Shown: positions 1 through 12,630 of the stretch, piece by piece
Layout of the letters: each line of letters begins with the position of its first letter
How positions within the stretch are numbered: position 1 is the first letter of the stretch
From: Megascapheus bottae
Lineage: Eukaryota; Chordata; Mammalia; Rodentia; Geomyidae
Reading direction: 5' to 3'
Length of the DNA: 64,000 nt
Assembly: GCA_024803745.1 (NCBI GenBank)
Contig: JANJXV010000043.1
Location: forward strand, 7,941,518-8,005,517
Position numbers and translations under genes: made by a program
The notes under the pieces: generated by a model
The model's input: only the letters and a program-made list of their open reading frames with translations
Told to the model about the DNA's origin: nothing
The model's database searches: none

Positions 1-1072
1 GAATAGAACTGAGGACCCAGATATTAAACCACAGACCTATGGCCACCTAATCTTTGACAAGGGAGCCAAAAAAAAAGAATGGAAGAAAGATAGCCTCTTC
101 AACAAGTTGTGCTGGCAGAATTGGTTGAGCACCTGCAGAAAACTAAAGTTGGACCCTTCTTTGTCACCCTGCAATATTATTAACTCCAAATGGATCAAAG
201 GCATGGAGGTAAAAGCTGACACAAAGAAAACTTTACAAGAAGGAATAGGAGATACTCTAGGCCTCCTTGGCACAGGTCGAAACTTTCTCAATAAGGACCA
301 AGAATCACAACAAATCAGAGAAAGGCTGGATAAGTGGGACTGCATTAAACTGCAGAGCTTTTGTATGGCAAAGGACATAGCTAGTAAATTAATTAGGAAG
401 CCTACACAGTGGAGAAGATCTTCACCAACCAAACAACGGACAAAGGCCTCATATCTAAAACGTATCTACAACGCAAAAAATTGAATCACTCCAAAACTAA
501 TCTCCAAAGTAACAACCATCCCATTAAAAAATGGGCTAAAGACTTAAAGAGAGTCTTCTCTGAAGAAGAAACAAAAATGGCCTATAGACACATGAAGATA
601 TGCTTAACATCTCTGGTCATAAAAGAAATGCAAATCAAAACAACTCTAAGATTCCACCTCACTCCTGTTAGAATGGCCAGGATCAGGAAAACGAATAATA
701 ACAGATGCTGGAGAGAATGTGGCCAGGAGGGATCACTACTACACTGTTGGTGGGAGTGCAATCTCATTCAACCACTATGGAAAGGAGTATGGCAGTGGCT
801 CAAAAGGTTAAACATAGAACTCCCCTATGACCCAGCAATTCCACTACTTGGCATTTGCCCAACCATCCAGAATCTAGGGCTACTAAACCCATTAGCACAA
901 CAATGTTCATTGCAGCACTATTCACCATAGCAAAGTTATGGAACCAACCCAGATGCCCTTGTGTTGATGAGTGGATCAACAAGATGTGGTATTTATACAA
1001 AATGGAATTCTATGCTGCTTTCAGAAAAAACGACATCGCCCCATTTGCTAGGAAATGGGAAGACTTAATTTG
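1..1072 (+). mobile_element. L1 ORF2 C-terminal fragment (family A)
   Basis: The + strand encodes the C-terminal part of L1 ORF2 in broken frames: 107-484 and then 409-930. It includes the cysteine-rich segment [18 protein letters not shown] near 706-760 and the block FIAALFTIAKLWNQPRCP near 905-955. Closely related copies occur at 24000-24990, 49500-50650 and 56400-57050. Frameshifts make it non-coding. It is cut on the left by the window edge. On the right it stops before the usual 3'UTR, where duplicated block A begins. Confidence 0.92.
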
Positions 1073-2524
1073 ACACATTAATTCTTCACTTGTTTGTGGG
1101 GAGAACTTTCCATTTAAGATATTCATGTACATGTACAATGCATTTTGAAGCCAACCACACCTTCCAAAATACTTCCTCTTCCCTCCCAGAACTCCCACAT
1201 TAATATCCACACTTCCTTTTATACATGAACATTGAGTATTGTGACAAAATTCTCCCCTCTGTGTTCACTGATTCCATGTGATCCATTCCTTCTTGGTAAT
1301 CCCCTATTCAAGACACTGATATTCTAAGTATTTCTTTTCTGAATTGTCTGGGAACTACCCAAAGGGTTTGCAAGGCAGAATGCCCTTCCTGAATAGGCTA
1401 TAATTAGTCATACTTTTCATCTTGTCATCTATGTATAGACTAGACCAGCTTTGTTTACCAAAGCACATGCTTCAGAACTATTCTTTAGGCTGTTGTTCTT
1501 CCTCACCCGCCATCCAAGTTAGTGGTTCCCTAGAGATGATTTGCTCGGCACCAGTTTGGCAAATTGTGAGCTCTGTGAATTGTGAATCCACAATCATAGA
1601 AGAGCCTATTACCAGCCAGTCCCCTGACATCTCCCTAAATATATTCAATGCAATTCTCCTGTGTTGTCCTATTCATGGTCAACTGTGAGGATTGAGCCTG
1701 AGGTTTTCATACACTTCAGACATGGGACAATCTTTTCATCTGTACTTCATGGACATGACCCAACAGAGAAGCAACAAAACCAAGTGTGTAGAGGGTACCA
1801 CACTATTCATACAAGCGTGCTTTCTTCAAGATTCCTGGTGATTTAGAGTTTTCCTTCTTGTCTTGATACACAGTCTAATGTCTTAACTAAAGAGCAAAAC
1901 AACTGCAAGTACTGTTTTTGCATAATGAAGACAAGCCAGCATTAGTGAAGAATGTAAGTTATTTCATTGTTCTGCTGAAGCTCACAGGAGTCGTACCTAA
2001 AATTTCTTACTGTTTTCCTATAGTCTGCCTTGTTATCTAATAGAATATGACTGAACAAACTATTCATATGTAAGTGGTGGTTAGATAAAAAAACAGCGTG
2101 AATCTAACTATTTGTCTACTGTCACTGAATATACTGAATATTAAAAACTGGAAAATGATTTGTGAAAGACCTTGTTAGGCTCCCAGTGAGAACCTGGGTA
2201 TGTGTCTCATTTCTCTCTGACTTTGAGGCAGAGAATACCAGATTCTTGTTGAGGGGATTACTGACTGAACACAAAACAGAGCTGCAGGGGTCAAAGCTAG
2301 AAACCAGTATAGGAAGTGCAATAATCAGAAGATGATTGTAAAGGAAGAAATCCAATTACTAAATGTCAATCAACATTGCCTAAATCTCAGGAATCCCTTG
2401 CTACATTGTCAGCAAATTCCTCAATTCCTGAATATACTTCAGGAAGAAACAGGTATCATATCGGAGATCTTGATTTACTTATATGATGGAGACTTAAGAA
2501 TTCATGTTTTTTTTTAAAGTATAC

Positions 2525-2760
2525 TTCAGTCCCAGTCCTGGGGCTTCATACCTGGAATCCTAGCTACTTAACAGGCTGAGCTCTGTAGGTAGAAGTTCAA
2601 AGCCAGTATAGGCAGCAAAACCTGTGAGCTCTCATCTCCAATTAGCTACCAGGAAGCCAAAAGTTAAGTTTCTTACTCAAAAGTTTGAGCTTTCCTTTGT
2701 GCAGGAAAACCTCAAGGCCTGTACACAAGCCCAGAGTCAAAATACTAGGATCCATATGGG
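2525..2760 (+). mobile_element. B1-like SINE, degraded, with GA-rich tail
   Basis: The text contains SINE landmarks such as 'ggaatcctagctactta', 'ggctgag' and 'tctccaattagctacc'. The minus-strand counterpart lies at 45268-45510 in block C, so the insertion predates that duplication. A purine-rich tract (2762-2812, mostly GA) follows. Subfamily is not resolved. Confidence 0.65.
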
Positions 2761-3184
2761 GAAAGAGGAGGGGAGATAGAGGGATGGGAGAGAGGGAGGG
2801 AGAGAGAGAGAAAAAACAAGGATGCAGAAATCTTCTGGGAGCTTGCATGCACATTGGATGAAAATGAATTTCACAGATTAAAAGAAATTACTGCTGTGAA
2901 TTATCCTGTAATGAAGAATAATATGTATTTTCTCTGATCAGAAAACACTGCCTATAATGTTCTAACATGATTGAGTATCTACAATGAATATATAAACAGG
3001 AATATATGAGATATAAAATATCTAGGATGATTGTGTTTGTCACAACTGAAAAGTGTGGAACAGAATGTCAATATCAACTATGCATATTTGAGTTCAAAAT
3101 CATTCTGGAATTCTGACTTCTTCATTTTGTATTGCTCTCTCTTTTCATTGAAGGTTTCTAATTAATGCAGAGCTGTGTAATCTA

Positions 3185-4079
3185 ACACACACATTTCAGA
3201 ATTTTATCTCCTGGCATTCTCAGATGACCCCGAGCTACAACCCATGCTATTTGGACACTTTCTATCCATGCACCTGATCACTGTGCTCAGAAATCTGCTC
3301 ATCATCCTGGCCGTCACCTCTGATCCCCACCTCCACACCCCCATGTACTTCTTCTTCTCCATCCTCTCCTTAGGTAACATTGGCTTCACCTCCACCACCC
3401 TTCCCAAGATGGAGGTGGACATCCAGACTCACAGCAGAGTCGTCTCCTATGTGGGCTTACTCATCCAGGTGTTTGGTTTTCTTACTTTTGGTTGTATGGA
3501 AGTTTTGCTTCTTAGTGTGATGACCTATGACCGATTTATGGCCATCTGTCACCCCCTGAATTACCCTCTCATCATGAACCCTCGTCTCTGTGTCTCCTTG
3601 GTTCTCCTATATCTTGGATGGAGAGATGCACGTGTGGATGGCATTACGAAAGACTGATTTCAAGGATGTGGAAATCCCAAGTTTCTTCTGTGATCCTCTC
3701 AAGTCCTGGAACTTTCCTCACACTCACTGATAATTTTATTTAAATACATTATTGGTAACATTTTCTGTTTCCTTCCTATCTTGTCTCCTATTACAAGATT
3801 ATTTCTTCAGTGCTGACAATGTCATCTTCAAGTGGGAAGTACAAAGCCTTCTCCACATGTGGCTCTCACCTGTCAGTGGTCTGCTTATTCTTTGGGACCT
3901 CAATGAGGATCTACTTTGAGTCACCTCTGTCACATTCTCCCAGGGGCAGCGCTGTGTCCTCAGCAATGTACACAGTGGTCACTCCTCTCCTGAACCCCTT
4001 CATCTACAGCCTGAGGAACAATGACCTCAAAAGTGCCCGGAGCAGGTTGTACAAACCACGAGCTGACAACATCAGGTAG
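3185..4079 (+). pseudogene. Olfactory receptor pseudogene A (class II, OR7-like)
   Basis: Odorant receptors are seven-helix G-protein-coupled receptors of olfactory neurons. Diagnostic segments are present: [10 protein letters not shown] (TM2), [16 protein letters not shown] (end of TM3, a DRY-type motif read as DRF), [13 protein letters not shown] (TM6) and [10 protein letters not shown] (TM7). The intronless coding region would be about 300 residues. The start codon seen in copy C is lost, and there is a 2-base-type shift near 3190-3205. A short deletion and frameshift lie around TM4 (near 3610-3660). The second half is open only from 3810 to 4079. It is a pseudogene inside block A. The family 7 assignment rests on the [17 protein letters not shown] N-terminus and is a judgement from memory of the family. 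Confidence 0.9.
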
Positions 4080-5689
4080 GAAGTTTATTTGTTATGTCGT
4101 TTTTGCAGAAGCAACAAACTTGAGTATATAATCTGATAAATTCTACCTGTTTGAATACCTGATTATTCTAGCTTCATTAGTACAATCAATCCTTAGAAAA
4201 CTCCTGGCTAAATCAGGATAGATTCCTACAGGAGGAATGTATGATTTTAATGTTTAAATTGTTACTTTGTAAAGAATGATGAATGTCTGCAGGTGGTGAG
4301 CCCAGCAAAGAATTTAGCAAGGATTGAGTGGCAAATTTGTAATATAGACAATTTAGCTCAATAAAATTGGGCAGAAACAGATATTTCTTTTCTTTATAAG
4401 CAGACTTTGAAGTCATAAATTTCTAATTGGTAGGAAGATATCCTGTTTCTTGTCCTTTAGTTTTGAGTTATTTTAGACTTATGAGTTAGTCTCCTAATTG
4501 TTTCTTGTAATGCATTTTGTTATTTTAAAGGTGACATGTAGATGGCCTCCATTATCTAATTCAAGTAAAGAGTGCATTTCATTCGGGACAGTGAAATTCC
4601 TTCCTTCCCTTTCTTCCATAATATCTTTCAAAGAAAATTGAAAATCTTGTTTTCTAGTGAAATTACCTGAGGATAGACAAACCTAATCCACTGGCACCTA
4701 CATTTGGTTCTAGGCTGCTTGATTTTCTGGGTACATGAACTCTATGATATGGGGGTCTTGTAATGCTTGAGTGAGCTGGAGGAAGCTGTGAAATGGCAAT
4801 CCATTACATAATCTACAGGGATTTGAGTGGTTCCTTGGACAGAAAGTTGAGTTTTCATCCCAAATTCACTTGAAGAAAAACCAAGAGTAAGGGACATCGG
4901 CTTGGTCCAAGTATTGGCAGCTCCACACTTGGAGATTGAAGAAACTCCTGCATCATTCATAGTCTCATGCTGACCATCGACACACATGCATAGAAACTAT
5001 TTGGATAGGTTTCTAGTTATGAATATAGAGATGTAGTACTTTTCTGGTCCTTATATCTGTGCTATTCTAACTATAAATCTAGGCACAATTACAATTTCAT
5101 GGATTGACATGGAGAGGAATGAGAACACCAGTGGGGTTTTCTGTCTAATACCAGGGTTTAAATTCAGGATCTCTTCATTATATCCCGTTTGTTCAGCTCT
5201 TGTTTGCTCATTTGACCTACATCTCCAGCCTGCCTTTTTGCTGAATAATTAAAATATGTTTTCAGACAGTTTTTCTAACAGGACTGACTTTGTGAAATTC
5301 ACAGGACAGATAGAAAATCCTGAAGATATAAGAGGAAAATGCAAGTGACACTAGAAGCAAGTAAAAGTACACCTATGTCACCGACAAATATTCAAAAGAA
5401 GTGGTATGGCTTGACTCTGATATTAACCTTCCCCAAATCCTGCACTTGTGATAAGCCATGCACAAGGAAGTCAGTTATCATTTTATTAGCTCCAAACCAC
5501 TGCTTTGTATGCATTGGGCTGATATGTTATATCAGGCCACAGGAGGTTATCTAGGCTTATCTCTGAAGGCAAACTACTCGGCTGTTCTTGACAGGCTTAT
5601 TTCCATAACACAGAAGGATGACATTCTGTTGTGGTAAGGTAGATTCTGTAAGAATATAAACATCAAAAAGTTTGAACTTTACTTATTTA
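4080..5689. other. OR downstream flank, no gene seen
   Basis: This non-coding sequence is retained in block B (30760-32350) and partly in inverted block C (43055-43540). I see no open frame with a recognisable product and no RNA gene. It is useful mainly for dating the duplications. Confidence 0.6.
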
Positions 5690-5970
5690 ATGTTTTGAGG
5701 GTCATGGGGTTTGAACTTAGCCTGGGCACTGTCTCTGAGCTCTTAGGCTCAAGGCTATCACCCAACCCCTGGGCCTGGGTTCTGTCCCTGAGCTCTGCAG
5801 CTCAAGTCTACCACCATACCCTTGATGCAAGCCCCCGTTCCATTTTCTAGAGGTTAATTGTAGGTAAGAGTCTTAGGTCCTTTTGTGCCCCAGCTGGCTT
5901 TTAAACTTGATCCTCAGATCTCAGCCTCCCTGCTAGCTAGGATAAGAGTGTGAACTTTGAGTGCTTCTCC
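5690..5970 (-). mobile_element. B1-like SINE, shared with block B
   Basis: Minus-strand SINE with the landmarks 'gggcactgtctctgagctc', 'gaggttaattg' and 'cagatctcagcctccctg'. The matching copy at 32360-32640 sits at the same place in block B, so this insertion is older than the A/B duplication. Related insertions at 38335 and 53419 are unlinked. Confidence 0.75.
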
Positions 5971-6689
5971 AGTATATCTTTAGTTGATAGTTTTACTGTT
6001 GTTGACAGAAAGCATCTTTCTATCTATTCCCTACGTTCATGACAAAAATTATTTTACTTCAATCATGTATATTTCACCTTCATAGACCAACTAGTAAAAA
6101 TTTATAATAGTGGCTTTCTCTTCTAGTAAATTATAGCTACACATAGCCTTAGACTGAGGGTAAAACATCACTACTTATAACCTGGGTTTTTGAAATAACT
6201 ACTACTTAATTGTGTTTCAAGTTTTCTAGTGTTTCACTGGCACTTAGGTCAGTTTTATATTGCAGACCAACCAGAAAAACTACATGAATGAGTGTTGGGT
6301 CTACAGTACCAACGGAGTGAGTAAGTAAATCTTTACAGTAGAAAATTAGTTGTTGCCGAAGTTTCCTTGCTTAAGGATGGTGCTTTACCACTGAGTCAAA
6401 ACTCTCATTCCTTCACTTTTTGGAGAGGGTATGAATTTTCAGGAGCTTACTTTATTAGGGAAAACAGGCCCCTGCACTTCTCGCACAGCCTTGTTGGAAC
6501 CATGAACTTCAGATTGCCATTTCCTGAGGAACTAGGATTGCTAACTGGAGCCAAAGGTCATCTATCCTTTCCTGTGTTTTGAACACATTTAATTATTTTC
6601 CCCTAACCAGAGGCCCACTGAGTAGACAGTACATCATTTGAGTCAAAGGCACAAAGACAGAGAAAGAGAGATAAAGAGAAAGACAAAAT

Positions 6690-6692
<3 letters not shown>

Positions 6693-6745
<53 letters not shown>
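6693..6745. repeat. (TG)n microsatellite
   Basis: Uninterrupted TG dinucleotides, about 26 copies. Block B has a shorter tract (about 21 copies) at the same place, 33446-33487, so the tract existed before duplication and changed length afterwards. Confidence 0.97.
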
Positions 6746-6748
<3 letters not shown>

Positions 6749-7649
6749 GGCCTAACAAGATATCCCCTGTGATATGAATTTCCCAGAATATATTGTAAGA
6801 ATTCAATTCTGTATTGGTAGATAAAAACTATTTCCTAGACTTGGACAGCCTAATACACTTTGTTAAGTACCAGGACCAGAGCCCAAGAAATAAATTCACA
6901 AATAAATAGAGGCAGCAATATAAAAACATTAAAATTATGTGGTAAATAAGAGTTTAAAACATTTATGTATATCCATGAGATCGATGATTGGTAGAAAGGC
7001 AGGGGACACAGGCTGTGGCCCTCAGTGTGGCTGTCAGCCTGTGAGGTGGTAGAGACACACTGGAGTCAGGCAGTTCACCACCAGGCTGCTGGAGTAACCA
7101 CCACTTCCTGTCCGTGAAAACATTGGGAGGAGGGGCAGAGGGAAGAGGAGGAACACAAAGAGGAGCACATCCACCGCCAATGGCACCACTTCTGGGGGCC
7201 TAACACATCTAAACGGACCACCTGTGTCCTCACCACACCGTTTTCACCTAGAGGGTTCAACCTAGCAGGTGTTTTCTAGACACTGCCCATCAACCCACTC
7301 AGCTCATCACATCACCAGCTCTGGAGCCAGCAGCACAGACCCCGCTAAGCCCAGCTTCTCTTTCCTGTCCCCTACAGTGCTGGACAGTGGGTGGGTGGTT
7401 TGTGAGCCGTTCCCATGTCCCCTACTTCATTCTGCCGAACATCCAGCACGGACCCAGAAAAAGAGCCAGATAGGCTGTGTAAACTAGCTCAGAAGAAAAT
7501 CCAATCCCCCTACTCTGCCTGCTTTCTACCTGACCAGAATCAACCTTCCCACAGCAGAGCACACCCTAACCATGGGTAGTGGGAGGGTGGAGGATTTGGA
7601 GGTTACTGTTGATGGTCTACACTTTTGGACCCAACCTACAGAAGACACA

Positions 7650-7940
7650 TCGGGCTCCAGTTCAACAAGGGGTCCCTCATTGCCTTCTGCTGTGTCCTGG
7701 GATACCGGGGCTCCCTGGCCCTGGCCAGCTTCATGGTGGCTTTCCTGGCCAGGAACCTGCCTGACTCTTTCCATGAGGCCAAGTTCCTGACCCTCACCAT
7801 GCTGGTGTTCTGCAGTGTGTGGCTCACCTTCCTGCCTGCCTACTACAGTGCCAAGGGGAAGGTGATGGTGACTGTGAAGGTCTTCTCCAACTTGGCCTCC
7901 AGTGCAGGGATCCTGGGCTACAATTTTGCCACCAAGTGAT
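7650..7940 (+). pseudogene. Vomeronasal type-2 receptor fragment (7TM exon part)
   Basis: V2Rs are family C G-protein-coupled receptors of the vomeronasal organ. The + strand reads [20 protein letters not shown] and then [17 protein letters not shown] and [19 protein letters not shown]. This is the later part of the seven-helix exon, very close to the V2R at 61980-62884. Only about 95 codons survive. The upstream half of the exon is missing, and an L1 junction follows directly at about 7945. It ends in a stop earlier than the full gene does. It is a pseudogene fragment lying just past the point where blocks A and B stop matching. Confidence 0.9.
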
Positions 7941-7969
7941 ATTGTCTTTTTAAAAAAAATCTTTTTTTA

Positions 7970-8254
7970 AGACAGCCTCTTCAACAAGTACTGCTGGCAG
8001 AACTAGTTAAACACCTGCAGAAAACTAAAGCTGGCGAGAGGTGGGGGAGGGGTCCTCACGTTCCGAATTCTTTGAGAAAGTTGTATGTGAGCTTTATCTG
8101 GATTTCTTTTCCGGTTTGAGTCCTTCTCCGTTGCTTTTTGAGTTTGTTGTTGTGGATTTCTTTAGAAAGTTGGCTCGTGGGACTCCCTGGTTCTCTCTTT
8201 TTGTCAGAGAAAGCTAGGCAGCGTCCCTATTGTCTCGGCACCATCTTCCTTCCT
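7970..8254. mobile_element. Rearranged L1 pieces: ORF2 scrap plus 5'UTR end
   Basis: 7970-8034 matches the L1 ORF2 segment around 'acctgcagaaaactaaag' in + orientation. 8035-8254 matches the first ~220 bases of the L1 5'UTR in minus orientation and ends in the 5' terminus 'cggcaccatctt'. The same 5'UTR segment with a break at the same site recurs at 51945-52175. The head-to-head arrangement implies an inversion or template switch. Confidence 0.75.
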
Positions 8255-10170
8255 CCCCCAGGAAGTTTTCATATATGGCTTTCATTATTTTGAGTAATGT
8301 ACCTCTTATTCCTATTTTTTCTAGTGCTTTCAACATGAATGGATGTTGTATTTTGTCAAATGCCTTCTCCGCGTCCCGAGAAATTATCATATGATTCTTA
8401 TCTTTAGCTCTATTGATATGATGTATTACATTGATTGATTTCCAAATGTTAAACCAGCCTTGCATCTGTGGGATGAAGCCCACTTGGTCATAGTGTATGA
8501 TTTTTTTAATTTGTTTCTGGATTCTGTTGGCTAATATTTTATTGAGGAGTTTGCATCTGTGTTCATTAGAGAGATAGGTCTGTAGTTTTCTTTTTTTGTT
8601 GGGTCTTTCCCTGGTTTGGGGATGAGAGTAATATTAGCTTCATAAAATGAGTTTGGTATTGCTCCTTCTGTTTCTATTTCTCGGAAGAGTTTCAAGAGTA
8701 TAGGTGTTATTTCATCTTTAAACGTCTTGTTGAATTCCACAGTGAATCCATCTGGACCTGGGCTTTTTTTGGTTGGCATTTCCCTGATGTCTTCCACAAT
8801 TTCGTTGTAAGAAATTGATCTGTTCAAGTTGTTTACCTCATCGTTGTTCAGTGTGGGTAGCCTATATTTATTTAAGAAATCATTCATTTCTACTAGATTT
8901 TCTTGTTTCTTTAAATATAGGCCCTGGTAATACCTATTCATTATGGACTGGATTTCTTGGGAATCAGTTGTGATTGTTCCCGTGGGGTCTCTAATCTTGT
9001 TTATTTGAGTCTCCCCTTTCCTTTTTTTTGCTTAATCTTGCTAAGGGTCTGTCTATTTTGTTGACACTTTCAAAGAACCTACTTTTTGATTTATCAATTT
9101 TGTGTATAGTAGATCTTATTTCAATCTCTGAAATTTCTGATTTTATTTTTGTTATTTCTGTCCTTCTAGCTGTTTTAGAATTAACTTTTTCTTGCTCCTC
9201 TAGGTGTTTTAGTTTTTTTAAGGCTATTTATGTGCTCTTGTTCTGTCTTTTTAATATGCGCTTGTAGTGCGATAAATTTGCCTCTTAGAACTTCCTTTGC
9301 TGTGTCCCATAAGTTCCTTTGTGAGGTTTCTTGATTGTCATTACATTCAAGGAAGTTTTTAATTTCATTTCTGATCTGATCTGTTACCCAGGAGTTATTG
9401 AGAAGTGTGTTGTTCAGTTTCCATGTGATTGAATGTTTTTTGACTTTGACTGCATTGTTCAGAATTAGTCTGACTCCACTGTAGTCTGATAGGATGCATG
9501 GATTATATCAGACTTCTTGTATCTGCTTAAGTTTTCTGTATGAACTATTATATGATCTATTTTGAAGTGTGTTCCATGTGCTGCTGAGAAAAATGTAAAA
9601 AGTTTCGCCATTGGGTGGAAGACTCTGTGTATATCTGTTAAGCCCAGCTGGTCTATGGTGTCATTTAAGTCGATGGTGTCTTTGCTTAACTTTTGTTGAG
9701 TTGACCTGTCATTTGTTGAGAGTGGAGTATTGAGGTCACTGACAATGATTGTGTTTGAGTCTATCTTGTTCTGTAGTTCTAAAAGAGTTTGTTTGACGAA
9801 TTTGGGTGCTCCCATGTTGGAGGAGTAGATGATTATAACTGTAATATTATGGGCATGTATTGTACCCATTACTAATATATAATGGCCATCTCTATCTTTA
9901 TGTACTGATTTTACCGAGAAGTTAATTTTGTCGGAGATTAAGATTGCTACTCCTGCTTTTTTGCGTGGTGCATTGGAGTGGAAAATTCATCTCCATCCTT
10001 TCACTTGGAAATTGTTTCTGTCTTTGGCAGTGAGATGGGTCTCTTGGAGGCAACATATGGATGGGTGGTGTTTCTTAATCCAGTCTGCTGCTCTGTGTCT
10101 TTTGATTAGATTGTTCAGCCCATTCACATTTAGGGAGATTATGGAGAAGTGGTCAGTGTCCACTGTCATT
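8255..10170 (-). pseudogene. L1 ORF2 remnant: endonuclease and partial RT
   Basis: The frame opens with FSIISLNVNGLNNLIKRHR (near 10150-10090) and CCLQETHL, typical of the L1 apurinic-type endonuclease that nicks target DNA. The segment 9465-9869 contains NTPLSTNDRS and a terminal KIDHII, further endonuclease motifs. 8531-8941 holds the start of the RT domain ([25 protein letters not shown]), and 8255-8483 continues with [14 protein letters not shown]. The catalytic FADD box is absent because the element ends before it. Several frameshifts and stops are present, so it is non-functional. Confidence 0.88.
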
Positions 10171-10269
10171 ATTTATTTTTACTTCTAGGTTTCTTTCTCT
10201 CTCTTTTTTCCCCTTTTGTGTTTAGTGAATTTTAGATGTTTGCTTCTTGATGGGATTTCTTGATGTTCT

Positions 10270-11250
10270 ACAATTTGTTCTCTAATTAGTATTCTTTGTA
10301 ATGCTGGTTTAGTGTGCACGTATTCATAAAACTTCTCTTTGGAGTGAAATATTCTTGTTTCTCCCTCAAATGTAAATGCTAGTTTTGCTGGATATATCAG
10401 TCTGGGTTGGCAGTTGTTGGTCTTCAGGACATCAATGATGTTTTTCCAAGCTTTTCTTGCATTTAGGGTTTGCGTGGAGAGATCTGCTGTAATTCAAATA
10501 TTCTTCCCATTATAATATAGCTCCTTCTTTGTTTTTGCAGCATTTAAGATCAATTCCTTGGTATTCGGGTCTAATGTCTTTACTATGATATGTCTAGGTG
10601 AGTTCCTTCTAGGATCTTGCCTGCTTGGGGTCCTGAAACCTTCAATAATGTGAGTATTTTCCCTTTTGAAGTTGGGGAAGTTCTCTGCTATGATTTTGGT
10701 GAATAAAGGTTGCATACCTTTGTCCTGGAATTTGGCCCCCTCCTCAATCCCTATTATATGAAGATGAGACTTCTTTGCTGCATCTGCCAGTTCCTGGAGC
10801 TCTCTCTGGTAGATTCTGACTGATTTTTCCAAGGTGGCGATTCTCTGTTCCAGCTCTTGTGTTTTGTCTTCTGTTTCTGATGTTCTGTTTTCCATCTCCA
10901 TCAATCTGCTGCTTAATGCCTCCATTTTTGCTTGAAGTGTGGACACTGAGCTGATCATGTCTGCTCTGAGTCTATTGATCTTTTCTTCCATTTCTCTTTT
11001 GAATTCGAGGAGCTCTTTGGAGATTTCCTGCTTACGTTCCTGGAATTGTTTTTGGAGTTCTGTTTTAATCTCTTAGTCACATTCACAATCATCTCCTTAA
11101 ATAGGGTCATGTTTCGTGTCTCTTCAGGTGTCATTTCTTGGGATGGTGACATCTCTCTTGTCCCTTCGCTCTTGTTACCTTTTGGGCGTTGGGTGGGACT
11201 TTGATTATTTATGTGTGTCGTAATTCTTCTTTGCACTCTCCTCGGCATCG
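10270..11250 (-). pseudogene. L1 ORF1 remnant (RNA-binding chaperone), lineage 2
   Basis: ORF1p coats L1 RNA. An N-terminal open stretch (11248-10955, starting MPRRVQRRITT) is out of frame with 10991-10494. The latter has a coiled coil (MENRTSETEDKTQELEQRIA), then the RRM-like region with LHIIGIEEG and IIAENFPNF and the segment SPRHIIVKT. C-terminal domain traces continue to about 10270. Its sequence is far from ORF1 of the L1 at 18969-25461, although both share the same 5'UTR. Confidence 0.85.
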
Positions 11251-12628
11251 AGAACTGTTCTTGTAGTTCGCTCTCTGGTCAGTAGGTAGCTGTCTTTACT
11301 TGGATTGGGACTGTGGTTCTGGGAATATGTGAGTACCTGTGGTTCTCGGCCAAATTGGTTTCTCTGCTGACTAGGTCAGAGTTTGCAGTTTTTGCATGTA
11401 TTCGGCCCATTCCCAGAGGCTGTGTGCTGCTGCAAGACTAGCTCCCAGCCCAACCAGTAGCCTCACAGTGAGCTGTGGGATGGATCTGCGAGCTTCAGTC
11501 TCAGTGTGCTGGGCGGATGGCTGGTTTTCCTGTGCTGCTTCTAGGGGCGGGCCCCTGGCCAAGAGTCTGTGGTTTGGGAGTTTCCAAGGGCTCTCAGCAG
11601 GGCCTGTAGCTCTCTGCTCTGTTCCCAGAGGCAGGGCCCAGCTGAGGACATGGGCTCCAAGGGTGGAGCCTCGCCTTTCTGATTCTCAGAAGGGGAGCAT
11701 GGCTGCTGGTCAGCCCTTCAGTTCCCTGCTGCTTTGTCAGAGAATCTGTGACTGTAGGGGGCCCCTCGGTGCTGTCTTGCTCAGGATTCTCAGCTGGAGG
11801 ATGCCCTGCTCAAGACTTTAGGGGGACAGATGCTGGCTCCTATTTTCCCACACACCCCACCCTCTGATGTAAGGCAGGGTCTCAGCGCTACCCACTCTCC
11901 AGACCCAGTGACCTTGGAGAGGAAACTGGTGGGCGGGTGGGAGCTGGGACACCTCTACCTCCCATGGTGGGTTTCTGGGTCTTAGTGCCGTCTGCCTGTC
12001 AGTCACCAGTCAATGGTCTGGGAGAGGGGGTTGTTGAGGGAAGGGACAGGATTCTACATTCCTTGCTCCCCTGCTCCTGCTCATCTCAGGCGGGGTGGAG
12101 GTGTCTGAGTTAAGTTCTATTGCTTGGCACCAGCTCTGCTTTCCCGATGTGTTTGCAGACCCGTTGCAGTACTCATGCCTCTGTGTTTGTCTGTGGGTGC
12201 CGTACGGTGTTGGAGAATCCTTCACTCCCCTCGGATCTCTGCCACCGCCTGTGGTTCGAGTCTGAGTTCTGCTGCTTGCTGTTCTGATTCTGTGTCTGGG
12301 TACTGCTGCTCTGTGGCTCGCTGGCCCGGTCCTATGCTGGTTTCTGCAGCGGTCGGGGCTGCCCGGCCCGGCGCCCTCCGCCACCGTTTTCTCGGGTCAG
12401 AGCCGGCAGTGAGGGGTGAGGGAGGGATCCTCGCATTCCGAATTCTTTGAGAAAGTTGGATGTGAGCTTTATCTGGATTTCTTTTACGGTTTGGGTCCTT
12501 CTTCATTGCTTCTTGAGTTTGTTGTTGTGGATTTCTTAAGGTAATTGACTCGTGGAAATCCCAGGTTCTCTCCTTTTGTAAGAGAGAGCTAGCCAGCGTC
12601 CCTATTGTCCCGGCGCCATTTTCTGCAC
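11251..12628 (-). promoter_or_regulatory. L1 5'UTR / internal promoter, minus strand
   Basis: About 1.4 kb of GC-rich, CpG-containing sequence upstream of ORF1, expected to hold the internal RNA polymerase II promoter of L1. It aligns well by eye with 18969-20190 on the + strand: same 5' terminus region 'atggcgcc', same 'agctctctc' and same block 'ccaagcaatagaacttaac'. Long open frames here on both strands are by-products of base composition. Confidence 0.8.
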
Positions 12629-12630
12629 TC

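Larger units (their letters stand above)
1073..7550 (+). repeat. Segmental duplication block A (OR-containing)
   Basis: This stretch matches 28805-34266 in the same orientation and, over its first part, 43055-47042 in inverted orientation. Sampled alignment downstream of the OR (4080-4200 against 30763-30885) shows about nine of ten bases identical. Landmarks in order are a start at 'attaattcttcacttg', the OR pseudogene, a SINE at 5690-5970 and a TG microsatellite at 6693. Similarity to block B ends near 7550, just before the V2R fragment. The edges are read by eye and may be off by tens of bases. Confidence 0.85.
8255..12628 (-). mobile_element. L1 element, minus strand, 3'-truncated (lineage 2)
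   Basis: Read on the minus strand, this runs from a 5' terminus at about 12628 through a GC-rich 5'UTR, ORF1 and the first half of ORF2, and stops inside the reverse transcriptase domain near 8255. Loss of the 3' half while keeping the 5' end is the opposite of ordinary 5' truncation, so a later deletion or rearrangement is likely. Its 5' end abuts the satellite array at 12631. No target-site duplication is visible because the 3' end is missing. Confidence 0.88.

Noticed and set aside
7075..7487. Possible extra V2R exons upstream of the fragment at 7650
   Set aside because: Translations on both strands show no V2R motif, and the same sequence in block B (33780-34200) is not followed by V2R coding.
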